From the NCBI RefSeq assembly GCF_000220395.1, contig NW_004086419.1:1-47621 (forward strand): a DNA stretch of 47,621 nt, given 5' to 3'. Made by a program: the position numbers and the translations under genes. This DNA is from Ichthyophthirius multifiliis (Eukaryota; Ciliophora; Oligohymenophorea; Hymenostomatida). Position 1 is the first letter of the stretch. Each line of letters opens with the position of its first letter. The notes beneath the pieces were generated by a model. It was not told the origin of the DNA. It did not search any database and was given only the letters and a program-made list of their open reading frames with translations. This document shows positions 25,249 to 36,511 of the stretch, piece by piece.

Positions 25249-26572
25249 TCATATTTTTTTTTTTAAAGAATTATAACTATTACATATTGAATAAATATTT
25301 TCGCTTTTCATTTTAATATTATTTTACTAATTAAATATATTATTTGTATTGTTATTGTTATTATTATTTATCGAATTAAAGATATATTATATTTATTTAT
25401 TCTAATCTTTATATTAATTTTTAATTTAATTTTATTTAATATATAATAATGGCAAATCTTATTTTTATTTTTTTAAACTTACAAAGATTTTCTAATTGAA
25501 TAAATATTGTTTTGTGAACTTTTTACCATTTTTTTATTATTTGTTTTAATTATATATTTTAATTTTTACGATCTAATTTTTATTCTGAATAAACATTTTT
25601 TTCCAAAATATTATCTTTTTTATAATTATAAAATTTCAAATAATAATTTTAAAATTATTTCAATTTGATTGCAATTCTTTTATTTTATTATAGCATTTCC
25701 TTAAAATATTTTTCATAATTATTTATTATTATTTCGACTAAACATTCCACTTAATTTTTATATTAATTTTAATTATTTATTTTTTCATCCTAACCTAATA
25801 TATCGTAAGTATTTTTATATTATTTTAAATTCTGATTTATTTTTTTTGTATTGACAAAAAAATATTAATTAATTAAATAATATGTATAGTGAAATTATTC
25901 AAATCCTTATAATATTTTCTCATTATAAAATTTCTCGTTTTTGCTATTTATATCATTAGAAACTCCTAAAGGATTTTCAATTAAAACATGATATTGAATT
26001 TAAAAATTAATTAATTTACTTAATTCTCTTTGAAATTTTTGTCTTGAATTTTATTAAATATGTAAAAAAATTATATTTATATCGAATCCTTTTTAACTTA
26101 ATAAGCAATGAAGTTATTCCTTAAATAAATTATTATACATGCATTATTCTTACTATATTAAATCTGCGAATCTGGGGAAATATTACTACATTTTTTAAAA
26201 GAAAATAATATTTAACTTATTAATTTTAGAACATAATTTAAACACACATTATTTATTAAAATTATTGTTTATAAAATTTTATATTTTTTAATATTTATTA
26301 AGTAACTCGTCTTCTTTTTCTTTTAATTTAAATTCGTTTTGGATTAAAATTTGGTAAATTTATTTTGTTTCTTAACTTATTTCTTATATTGATTTATTTT
26401 ATTAATTTTCTATTATTTGCATTATGTATATTCTTAATTGAAAAATTATTTCCTCTCTACAATTATAAAATATATATAAAAAATCTAAATCGATTTGGTT
26501 TATTTTTATCTGTTAATTTTTATAAAATACATTCATTAGTTAATTAGCTTTAAATACTTAAGATTTCTTCAT
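25249..26572 (-). CDS. Unassigned Lys/Gln/Asn-rich helical protein
   Basis: Two exons (26572-25483 and 25457-25249) separated by a 25-nt intron splice in phase to 432 aa. The start is the ATG complementary to 26570-26572 and the stop is TGA 25249-25251. The protein is almost all helix-forming charged residues, with coiled-coil-like segments such as NEFKLKEKEDELLNKYQKIQ and YEKYFKEMLQQNKRIAIKL. One more conserved-looking patch reads YHVLIENPLGVSNDIN. The end is Asn-rich. There is no signal peptide or membrane helix. A structural role is possible; no family is recognised. Confidence 0.7.
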
Positions 26573-27593
26573 TTTATATAATAAGTAAAAAAAAAAATTG
26601 ATAAATATTTTTTAAATTAAAAAATAATTTTATATAATAAATAAAAAATCATAAAAGTATATAGTTGATTATTATTTTATAATGATGATTTAAACCTAAA
26701 ACTATATTTTATTGATAAATAAAAAATAAAAAATTTAATATTATTATTGTATATGTTCTTTAAAAGAAAAATGAAAAAGAAACTTAATTTTAGTTAAATT
26801 TATTTTAAAAGTTAGTTTAATAGAATAAAAAAAAACATAATATAAATGATAAATATAATTAAAAATGAATATAATATATAAAAATATTCATAATAATAAT
26901 ATAAAAACTTTTATATATAATTATATTAAATTATTTATTAATAAAAAAAAAAAAATTGTATCCTTAATATTATCTTTATTTCAGATTTAAATATAATTTA
27001 AAAAAATATTTTTTTTTAAATAAAATATTTTGAAATTTTTCTTTTTTTATATTATTCTTATTCTAATGTAAAAATAATTATTATAATTTTTATTAATACT
27101 TATAAAATATTTTAAAAATAAAAAAAATTAAAATTTATTATATTTATCATTTCATTATTAAAAAGTTTTTAATATATATATATTATTAGATATTTTACTT
27201 AAAAATTCTTTTTTTTAATAAGATAAAAAGATTTATTTTTATATATTTTTGATTTATTTTACAATATTTTTTATTCCAACATTTTTAAAATATAATTTAT
27301 ATATCGATTTATTTTCTTAATTTCAGGGTGAAAAATAAAATCTTAATTGAAATAAATCGATATTATTCGCGAAATTTTTTTAATATTATAGAAAGAAGGA
27401 AAGAAAAAAATTTAATAAAAACTAAAATTTAAATAAGCAAATAAACATGTCTTTGATATGATTTAACAAAATAATAAGAAATGTAAATTAATAATTAAAA
27501 ACGATATCTATTTATATAAAACTTATTGAAATTTAAATTATAAATATACTATATCTATAAAAATTTATTTATTATATTTAAATAAAATTAAAT
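26573..27593. other. AT-rich intergenic region with one hairpin
   Basis: About 1 kb between divergent genes, so it should contain two promoters. The only structured element I see is the 14-bp inverted repeat at 27301-27363. The rest is A/T-rich with poly-A tracts. Confidence 0.6.
27301..27363. repeat. Perfect 14-bp inverted repeat (hairpin)
   Basis: ATATCGATTTATTT at 27301-27314 is matched by its exact reverse complement AAATAAATCGATAT at 27350-27363, leaving a 35-base loop. The arms include the rare (here) tetranucleotide TCGA. The element lies about 250 bp upstream of the next plus-strand gene. Its function is unknown. Confidence 0.8.
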
Positions 27594-27613
27594 ATGAAAA
27601 CAATTTATATCCA

Positions 27614-28425
27614 ATGAAAATAAAAAAACATATAGATATTAAGCATCTATTAATATCCACTAAAAGAGGTGTCTTATATTTTTTTAAAAAAGCGAATAAA
27701 TCAATTGCATAGAAAACTCTTTAATATCAATTTAATTCATAAACTGGCTAATAAATAAAGGATTATTATGCTTTTTTATCAACTAAAGTGGAGTTTTAAT
27801 AATTTTGGGATTCAAAATGAAAACCTAAGCAAACAGTTTCTGGTTTAAAAAAAAGTCCAGAATTAATAATTTGATTCGGAAAAATGATTCACATTTATTT
27901 AGATAATAATTATATATTTCTGTAAAAGAAAATGAATTTCAATTGATTTATTTTCCAATAAGAAGTTAATAATATAAGTAATTTATAATACAGGATTTGA
28001 ATTTGATAAAAATAAAAAGGAAAACTAAAGAACCGATTACATAAATAGTCTTTCAATATAGATCTATTCAATTAAAATATCAATATTAATATAATTTATT
28101 ACTAATAAAGTCAATATAAGATTATATTATATGGAATAAGAAGAAGAAATAATCTAAAAAGCTATAGAACCAGTTGTTTTATCAAAAATAAATTACTTTA
28201 TCTTTACCAAACATTTTACAAATATATGATTAAGTAGTAAACGAAAAGAAAAACATTAATAACTTTTTTAAGGAAAAAATGAATATACAGGCCGAAGAAG
28301 TCGACTAATATATTTATGATTACAATAATAAATATTAAATAGTCATTAATGATTATAAGATTAAAAAAAGTAAAAATAATAATTATTATTTTAAATAAAA
28401 AAAGAAATTAAAATATATAATATGA
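27614..28425 (+). CDS. Unassigned protein, two exons, N-terminus unresolved
   Basis: Two coding blocks join in phase across a 67-nt intron (27836-27902). The first encodes KEVSYIFLKKRINQLHRKLF, LIHKLANKQRIIMLFYQLKW and NNFGIQNENLSKQ. The second, 27903-28425, runs unbroken to TGA: LYISVKENEFQLIYFPIR, IVFQYRSIQLKYQYQYNLLL, LPNILQIYDQVVNEKK and KMNIQAEEVDQYIYDYNNKY. The ATG at 27614 is in a different frame from the first block. Either an A7 run (27622-27628) is one base too long or a 5' exon is missing, with splicing at the AG 27634-27635. The protein is largely helical and basic with a Tyr/Gln-rich middle. No family is recognised. Confidence 0.6.
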
Positions 28426-28797
28426 ACTAAATTTAAATAAAATTATTCTTAGGAAAAAAAAAAATTAATAAATAAATGAAATATTGATAAATTTTACAGT
28501 TTATAATTAAATTAATAATAAAATATATATTATATTAATGTTTTGATTAAATATATAATAAAAAAAATATATATTTATTTTTTGATAAAACAAATATATA
28601 TTTTTAATATATATATATAAAAATATAAATATATAATTATATATTATTATTTTTTATAATATATAAATAAAAAGATAATATATTTATTTAAAAAAAAATT
28701 ATATATATTAATATATATATCTCAGAAAATAAAAAAAAAAAACAACAATAAAAACATTAATTTATATTAAATGAATATTTAAATTTTTTATTTCTTT

Positions 28798-29226
28798 TCA
28801 CAATATATGAACTAAATTTTATGAAATAACCCACATAACAATAAAAACCATTAAATCTCCAAACATTCCTGTATAAAAAATATCAGATAATCCCAAAAAA
28901 TATTCCTTTGTATTATACTTAACTTTTGTCAATAAAATAAATGAAATTATAAAAAACATTAATAAATATATTATAATCCCAGAAAAACCATTAAAACCTA
29001 ATAAACCTGTTAATAAACCTGAATTTAATGCTCCATATGTCCTAAGTTATTTCATATGAGTCATATTAAATGCTAATCTTTAATCATTTATAGAAAAAGC
29101 TAATTTCTCATTTTCTAATATTTCGTTCTCCCTTTATTATGCAGTTTTTGTTGTATTAGAGTTTTAAGATTAGCTTTAACTACTGCTTACTAAAGTTGCT
29201 GCTGGTATAACTCTTTTTGGTGGCAT
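28798..29226 (-). CDS. EMC6: ER membrane protein complex subunit 6
   Basis: Intronless gene of 142 aa, from the ATG complementary to 29224-29226 to TGA 28798-28800. After a Ser/Gln/Asn-rich N-terminal extension the conserved core begins: LRTYGALNSGLLTGLLGFNG and FSGIIIYLLMFFIISFILL (first helices), a short loop FLGLSDIFYTGMFG, and a last helix DLMVFIVMWVISQNLVHIL. These align with the LSGL-x-AGILGLTG, GL-x-GGL-x-TYVLFW and MVHV segments of eukaryotic EMC6. EMC6 is a three-helix subunit of the EMC insertase, which puts tail-anchored and multi-pass proteins into the ER membrane. The length is slightly above the usual ~110 aa because of the N-terminal extension. Confidence 0.93.
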
Positions 29227-30717
29227 TTTTATTTTTTGCTTAATTTTTTTTTTTAAATTTAATTAATACTTTAAGTATATCTTTTTAATATAACAAAAAT
29301 ATTAAGAATAATATATTTTTTAAAAAAATAAAATAAAAAAATATAAAAACTAAATTATTATATTTATATTTTTATTTAAATTAAATTTTAAAGTATATTA
29401 AACTCTATTTTTTTTATATTTATAAGTAAATATATGCATTTTTATTATAATATAAAAACTTATAACTTTATATATATAAAATTTTGTATGTTTTTATATT
29501 TAATAATAATTAAATAAATGTAATAATTTTATATTTATTTATTATATAAATAAAATTACTTGAATTATATATTATATAATAAAAAATTATATATTGTTTT
29601 ATATATTTTAATTTATTTTTATTTTTTCTTATGTATGTATTGATAATGATAACTAATAAAACATTTAATAAAATCAAAATAAATTTATTAAGTTATTTAG
29701 AACAATAAAAAAGCTATAAATATTTTTCTAATAAGGAAAATTCATGAAAATATAAATTAATAACTAAACAAACAATATTAGAAAATGAAAAATAATAGCA
29801 AAACAATTAACCCGTAATATCCACATATAAGTTTAAAATAATATTTATGAAATAAATGCGAATTTATTTAATTATTATTTTTAAAATCTATATAGAAATA
29901 TATATTTTGGAATAAAAGATAAGTATTATTTTTACAAAAGTCAATTTTTAATATAATTATATTATTTTCTAACATTAATAATATATTTATTTTATCGATT
30001 TTTTATATGGGGATATTTTTATGATCATTTGTAAAAAATTTTATTTATTTTTTGTTTCTTTTCTCTTTTTATAATTTCAAGATAATATTCAGTACTTTAG
30101 TATTGTTAAAATTAATTTTTCAAAAAGCTTATTTTAAATTGCTATATTTATTATATTATTGAAATTATATTCATTAACATTTTTTATAATAGCAAATATT
30201 TTATTTCTCTAAATATTTTTTATATATTAAATGTATATTCACTTATTTTAATTTTCGATTCTTTGAAACACAGATATGTCAAATTAATAATTTAACTACA
30301 AAAAAAATAAGAATATATTTACTTTTATAATTAAAATATGATTAATATATATAATGTTAGTTTTATTTAATAAATAGTTAATATTTTTATATATTTATAA
30401 TAGTATTTATTTTAGTTCTCATTATATATTATTATATTAAAGGGAAAACAGATAAATATTAAAATATTTAAATAAAAATTTAATTTAATTTTATGATTAT
30501 TTATTTATTTTTTTAAAAAAAAAAAACTAAAAAGATTAATTTCTATTTATTTCTCTGTATTATGTTTCTATTTTATTATAGGCGTTTTCAATATAATTAT
30601 AAATAGTTAATTAAAAGTTTAATAAAATTAATTAAATAAAAAAATCATATAATATAACAACCTTTCATTAAAAATATATAAAAAGCAATATAATAAACAT
30701 TAAAATTTAAATAGATA
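29227..30717. other. AT-rich region with a doubtful short reading frame
   Basis: About 1.5 kb with no confident gene. From the ATG at 29646 the plus strand gives 33 plausible codons (KINLLSYLEQQKSYKYF) to TGA 29745-29747. Coding-like amino acids continue in the same and a shifted frame for another ~150 bases, so an intron-containing small gene or relic is possible. The rest is A/T with poly-T tracts. Confidence 0.35.
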
Positions 30718-31269
30718 ATGAAAAAAAAGGAAAGGAATATGAAATTCTATAAAATTTTTCCGTTTTCTCTGCTCCATAATCCACAAGATTATGTAATAAT
30801 GGAAAATCGCTATGGAGTTAAAATATAAAAAAAATATATTTTTGTTAATAATAAATATATTATTATGAAATGACTGGATATATTTATTTATATAGAAAAT
30901 AATTACAAAAAAAAGTGAAAATAATTAGATAAGATAAATTGAAATTTCATAAGGTATTTAGCAGCAATCAAATAAATATAAAAATCACAAATAAATAAAA
31001 AATTAATAGGAAAAAAATATTTCTAAATCAGTATTTTTATAAATAATAATGCTATATTAGAGCTAAAATAATAGTTATATATTATTTAAAATGAAAATTT
31101 AAAAAATATTAATAAGATCAATACTTTGTATTTTGAAAGTATTAAAAAGAATAAAATATATTAAAAAATTGAGAAAAATAGATGTTTTATGTAACCAATT
31201 GATAATAAATTAGTGAAATTTTAAGACTTTATGTAAAAAAAGGCCTTTGTTTTAAATAATTAATACTGA
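30718..31269 (+). CDS. Small unassigned Lys/Asn-rich protein
   Basis: The first exon, 30718-30816, encodes KIFPFSLLHNPQDYVIMEN. A 79-nt intron (30817-30895) follows. The second exon reads Gln/Asn/Lys-rich sequence and ends IEKNRCFMQPIDNKLVKFQ, DFMQKKAFVLNNQY, then TGA 31267-31269. Counting shows the start and end of exon 2 are one base out of phase. The change falls at the A7 run 31011-31017, which is probably a run-length error. The protein would be about 155 aa with no signal peptide or helix anchor. I recognise no family. Confidence 0.5.
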
Positions 31270-31913
31270 AAATAGTAATATCAAAATTAAAAAAGTTATT
31301 TTATGATTGGTTTAATACCAATTAATAATAAAATGATTATTTTTTTGTTTTAATTATTATAATAAAAGTTAATTAAATTTAAAATTTATAAAAATATATA
31401 TTATTAAAAAATAAATAAAAAGAGAATTTATATTTTTTTAATAAAAATTAATTTCCAAAAAATTAGTTTATAATAAATCTTAAATTTTAAATAATTATTT
31501 ATTTTATAATTTTATTATAAAATAATTTTAGTTTTATGAAATATTTTTAAAAAATTTAGCAAGAACTTTTTAGTATTTTCAATTAAAAAAATATTATTAT
31601 TATTTCATTTTTTTTTTTTTCATAAATTTAATTTATTTATTTTTTTCATAAAAATAAACAATAACATTTTTATTTTATATTAAAAATTATTAACGTTTAT
31701 TTAAAATTTCAATATTAATACTAAAATTAAAAGAATAATTATTGTTAGCTATTTTTTCATGTTTAAAAGTGATAGATTAAAAACCAAAAAAGCAAATTAA
31801 TTAAAATTAATAAAAATAAAATAAAAAAAAAACTTAAAAAAAAAAAAAATACTAAACATCAAAAAAACAAAAAAAAACAAAACAAAACAAAAAATCAAAA
31901 AAAAAAAGTAAAA
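31270..31913. other. AT-rich spacer with poly-A tracts
   Basis: 644 bases between two plus-strand genes. A near-copy of the preceding gene's motif (ACCAATTGATAATAAAT at about 31194) recurs as ACCAATTAATAATAAAAT at about 31317, inside a small ATTGGT/ACCAAT hairpin (31306-31322). The end is very A-rich (31815-31910) just before the next ATG, typical of a ciliate 5' leader. Confidence 0.5.
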
Positions 31914-32076
31914 ATGCAAATAGATACTCAACAAATTTAAACTCCCTAAGGTTTTTATAAATACAATATATATATAATAAAAAAGCCAAAAAAGAATAAA
32001 AATCGACTAAAAGTGGAAGGACTATCATTCGAAATACCTATTACTTTAAAGATAATCTAGTAAAAAAAAAAAACAC

Positions 32077-32119
<43 letters not shown>

Positions 32120-33870
32120 AATTTACAATAAATAATCTTTTTATATGATTATATTTTATATGTGTTTGTATGTCAAATAATTTCATTTAAAATAGGAAAT
32201 AAGAACAAGGCTTGGGTAAAATAATGTTGAAGAAAAATAAAGTAATGTTTTTCGAGGAAACAAAAAAAGCTTTTAACTGGAACAAATAAAGAAAGATGAT
32301 TTAAAGTAAAACAATGAAAATGAGATAAATTTATAGTAAAAAACACCTGAATAGATCGAATAAGGTAATATATTACAAAAAAATAAAATAATAATAGTTT
32401 ATAATAGAATTGAATGTATATATAATTTAAAATAATTTTTTTTTTTTTTTTTTCTTAAAAAAAAAAATATTTAAATTATTCAAAAATAAAATAGAATTGA
32501 TAGAAAATAATTAATAAAATAATGTCAAAAATTAAAACAAAGGTGGATATTAAATAAGAAAAAATAGATAAAAGCCAGTAAAAAATAAAAAATAAAAAAA
32601 AATTATATATATTATTTAAAGAAATATACATAAGAATTTTATACTGATATTGCTCCTTAATAGAAACAAAATAATTTATTAAATAAAATCAAAGGAAGTT
32701 AGAAAAAAAAATCCGAAGAAATTATTTTAAATCCGCTGTCCCCAAATTAAAATTAAACAAAATTTAGTTTAAAAAAAAACAAATTAAAAAATAAAAAAAA
32801 ACATTAAAAGGAAAACACTAAAAAATAAAAAAAGAATAATCCTTATGTATATAAATAATTTATTTATATATATATATATTTATTTTTTACAAATAATCTT
32901 TATTTATATTTTCAATTTTATTAAAAAAGTGCGGATTATTAAATATATTTTTAAAAACAGCTTAAGAATTCGAATAAAATAAAGTATTTTTTTATTAATT
33001 TTATATATATTATTATTATATATTTAAATAGTATCCAAAAGAAAATATAGAGCATTTTGATAAAGAATTTAATAATGAAACTTAAAGCAATGAAATTTAA
33101 AATAATTTAAAAACTTAAACAAGCTCATAAACAAATTTATTAAAAAAGCAAAAGTAAAATGAAAATATTAATAATAATTTTAGATTTAAATAAAAACATA
33201 TAGAAAGTAAAATAATAAAAATTAAGAAAGAGTTGCAAATTAAAATAGCTTGTTATAAAATCATATTAATAAATAAGATAATTAAAATATTTTAATTTTA
33301 AAAAGTAAAAATAATAAAAAAGATATAAAAAGATATATCTATTTTTTTAAAAAAAAAATATAAATAAAAAAAAAGTAGATTCATAAAAAGATTCCGATAG
33401 TAAAACTGAATTAATTTAAAATTATCAAATTGAAAATTAAAAGTTAGATTTCATAAAGGAAGTTCAAAAATAAAATGATTGTTATACATTATTTCTTTCA
33501 AATTTACCTCCAAGTATTTTTTGATTTGTTTGTTAAATTATTTTATATTTATTTAATTTATCTTTTTTTTTTTTTTAAACAAAAAAAATATAAAAAAAAA
33601 ACAAAAAAAGTTAAATTGATATAATGCTAACATAATAATTAAGAAAACAAAATTTAATAAAATATTGAAAATATAAATTCTTAATAAAATAATAATACTG
33701 ATTTCTAAAATAAAAACAATAATATTATAAGTCTTTATAATATTAAAAATAACAATGAAAACAATTATATGAAAAAATAAATAAATATTGAAAACTTATA
33801 AGAAAAATGTAATGAAATAAAGAAGATTAGATAAAAATATGATTTATCAATAATTTCTTAAAGATTCTGA
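31914..33870 (+). CDS. Ten-exon low-complexity protein, function unknown
   Basis: Ten exons splice in exact phase to 414 aa: 31914-31950, 31986-32059, 32196-32364, 32543-32577, 32622-32846, 32930-32983, 33032-33206, 33227-33304, 33376-33513 and 33611-33870. This phase consistency over nine introns is the main evidence for a gene. The shortest proposed intron is only 20 nt (33207-33226). The protein is rich in Gln, Asn and Lys. The most distinctive segments are KSGRTIIRNTYYFKDNLEIR, SNVFRGNKKSFQLEQIKKDD, PYCGLLNIFLKTAQEFEQNK and TLFLSNLPPIKLIQCQ, with a coiled-coil-like end (NLQEKCNEIKKIRQKYDL). There are no membrane helices. I recognise no family. The stop is TGA 33868-33870. Confidence 0.75.
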
Positions 33871-34216
33871 TAAAAGGAAATTCTTTTATTATAATTTTTA
33901 ATAAACTAAAATATTAATAATATATATATATAATATATAAATTATATGTTTTTAAAAATAAAAATTAATTTTTTATAAAGATAATATATTTTTCTACATG
34001 TATCAATAGATTTTTTTTTAAAAAAAAAATACACAACAAATAAATACAAAAATAAATAATAAATTAAATAATATATTTATTTAAATTTTATTTTATTTTA
34101 TTTTAATTAATTAGTTATAATAAAAAAAAAAAAATATATGTAAGATAATATATATTAAAAATAAAATAGAAATAAAAATAAAATTAAAAATAAAAAAAAA
34201 ATTAAAAAAAAAAAAA

Positions 34217-35548
34217 ATGAGTATGAGTTAAATTAATAATACAGCTCTTAGAACTAATAAATCTTAAACAAATTTTTATATAAATAAACACCGTCAAAAC
34301 AATACTATACCCCATCCTAAAACTTCATATAGACTAATAAGAGCTATAGACAAAAAAAGCAACATTGAAAATCCTCTTCATCACCGTGCAAATGCTTTCG
34401 AAAGTGAATATTAAATAAAGTATTTAAAAGACAAAACAATTCCTAATTTCCATAAAAGTAATACTTATAAAAACACAGACAATTAATCTATCTAATTACG
34501 ATAAAATACAGAAGAAAATAATTTAAAAGTTAAAAGTATACTACACTAACATAATGGCTAAAAAGTTAATAATTATTTTGAAGAAATAAATAATACTTAA
34601 TAAAATTCAAAATAATAATAATTATATTCGCAACAATAATAATAAGAATAATAATAACATTAACAATCTAAATCTAAATACTAAGAATGTAAACTTAAAT
34701 AAAAACAGATGGAATCTACTGTTTCAAATTTCATAAGTTTAAATGAATAATATTACAGGCATATTTAAGGTTAATTTTAAATATATAATAAAATTTTAAT
34801 AATGTATTTATATATATAAAAAGGTCTTTGTTGGTGTTATATATGTACATGCGGTAAACATTTGTGTAATTTCGCCAAAATCTCTCATTTATAATAGCCA
34901 TTTAAATAAACTCCTGCCTAATCCATTTACACACACGATTATGACCCCAAAAAGACACTCTAGAACATAAAATTCAACCCAAAAATATATGATGATTAAC
35001 ACGGAAACCCTTAACATCTTGATATTTTAACCATAAATAGGGCTGATTACACAAAGCCTACCAAAGAATCTTACGGAAACAGCCAAAGCTGTAAACCCCC
35101 ATATATACTTGATAATGATCCTTAATCTTTAGGAAGATCATAATACAAAAGAGACTATTTGGGATGGGGAACTTCCTATATACCAATAAAAGGATCCCAT
35201 TAGAAAACTACTATTGATGGTTTGCCTTTTAATGGAAGTACGAGTTATAATAGAAATTATAAAGGACTATAAGGCCCAAAGGCAGAGCCTGCTGGTAATA
35301 ATTATACATAGACTTGTAAAGGGGGAATTCCTTTCTAGGGTTTATCTACTAGCTAGTAGTTTTATTAAGGAATTAAACCAAATGATAAAGCTTTAGTGTA
35401 TAAATAAAAAGGAGAGCTTTTTACAGGAGCACCCACTTTTTAGGGATAGTTTAAAACGCTGTTTTAGAACGACTATATTGGATATAATAAAAATTGTCCA
35501 GTTATTGAATTGAGATTACAAAGGTAAATGGAATAAAACGCATAATGA
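34217..35548 (+). CDS. SAXO/STOP-type axonemal microtubule-stabilising protein
   Basis: Two exons (34217-34769 and 34824-35548, 54-nt intron) give 425 aa. The first exon encodes a polar Gln/Asn/Lys-rich N-terminus. The second opens with a Cys cluster LCWCYICTCGKHLC, the family hallmark, followed by repeats typical of SAXO1/SAXO2 (FAM154): HDYDPKKTLQNIKFNP, RADYTKPTKESYGNSQ, KRDYLGWGTSYIPIKG, IPFQGLSTSQQFYQGIKPND and ELFTGAPTFQGQFKTLFQND. Each repeat follows the family pattern of a Tyr/Phe-x-x-W/G core then a P-x-x-G turn. Members bind and stabilise microtubules in cilia, flagella and basal bodies. It faces a convergent TTLL gene. GC content is higher than in neighbours, as for a conserved gene. 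The stop is TGA 35546-35548. Confidence 0.88.
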
Positions 35549-35596
35549 TTTTTATTTTAATATGTTTAAGTGTTATTATATTATTTATTTTAAAAA

Positions 35597-35664
<68 letters not shown>

Positions 35665-35696
35665 TTATTTATTTTATAATTAAAAAAAAATAACAA

Positions 35697-35731
<35 letters not shown>

Positions 35732-36511
35732 TATTATTTATAGTTTTATTAAATTTTTGTAAAAAAAATTAAGGATAAACCAATTAAAAATATCTTAAAA
35801 AGTATATTTCATTTAAAATTTATAATTTTTTTTTTAATATTAAAGAAAAATAATAATATTTTTTTTATGACAAGATTTCATTTCATATATATTTACGAAA
35901 TTTATATTTTTTTATATTATCTCTTACGTTTAATTAAAAAAATATTTTTTACTTTAGTTATAATTAAATATATTAATATAATAGAATTAAAATTATTTTA
36001 TATATGTTGTTTTTTATTTATATTTTTGTTCAAAAATTGATATTATGTAATGTAATATTTTAAACTTTTTAGTAAATTTAATAAACTTTGATATATATTT
36101 TCTTAAGAATACTAAAAAATGCATTGTTTTATTAAATTTCAATATATAAATCATAAAATTATTTATATTAAAATGAAAAATGGCGAAAAATAAAAAAAAA
36201 AAAAAATAGAAAATAAAAAAAAAAAAATAGATAAAAAAAAAAAATATATTAATTAAAAAAAATAAAATATGTAAGTAATTTTTAAGTATTCTTTTATTTT
36301 TCGTTACCTTTAAAAATATGTAATTTATTAAAAAACGTAAGCGTGTATATTAAGTATTATTTTTTTTAAAAATAAAAATAAAATGAAAAATAAAAATAAA
36401 TATATATAATAAAAAAAAAAATTAAAAATAAAAAAGAAAAAAAAAAAAAAAAATAAAAAAAATTAAAAATTAGAAATAGATTAAAAAAAAAAAAAAAAAA
36501 AAAGGCTAAAA
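35549..36511. other. AT-rich spacer with TA and poly-T/poly-A tracts
   Basis: Convergent spacer between SAXO and TTLL. It holds a TA microsatellite at about 35600-35656, a poly-T run at 35697-35723 and several long poly-A stretches (36193-36510). No gene is seen on either strand. Confidence 0.65.
35600..35656. repeat. (TA)n microsatellite
   Basis: An almost uninterrupted TA dinucleotide run of nearly 60 bases downstream of the SAXO stop. Similar runs occur at about 10072-10100, 24542-24582, 32079-32112, 41131-41170 and 45534-45590. They always lie between genes or in introns, never in a clear exon. Confidence 0.85.

Noticed and set aside
27818-27874. In-frame TGA codons at positions where Trp would fit, suggesting TGA recoding or a mitochondrial insert
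   Set aside because: Another frame plus a 67-nt intron gives a continuous coding sequence without any TGA, so recoding is not needed.
30700-30830. A frame reading NFSVFSAPQ, resembling the end of a Ser/Thr phosphatase
   Set aside because: It is out of frame with the ATG and the well-spliced neighbouring exon, has no other phosphatase motif nearby, and the overlapping frame gives a better protein.
31306-31322. A small ATTGGT/ACCAAT hairpin as a terminator
   Set aside because: The stem is only 6 bp and its sequence partly repeats a nearby coding motif; eukaryotic transcription gives no reason to call a hairpin terminator.
35502-35696. A minus-strand frame encoding a long Tyr-Ile repeat
   Set aside because: It is translation of the TA microsatellite downstream of SAXO.
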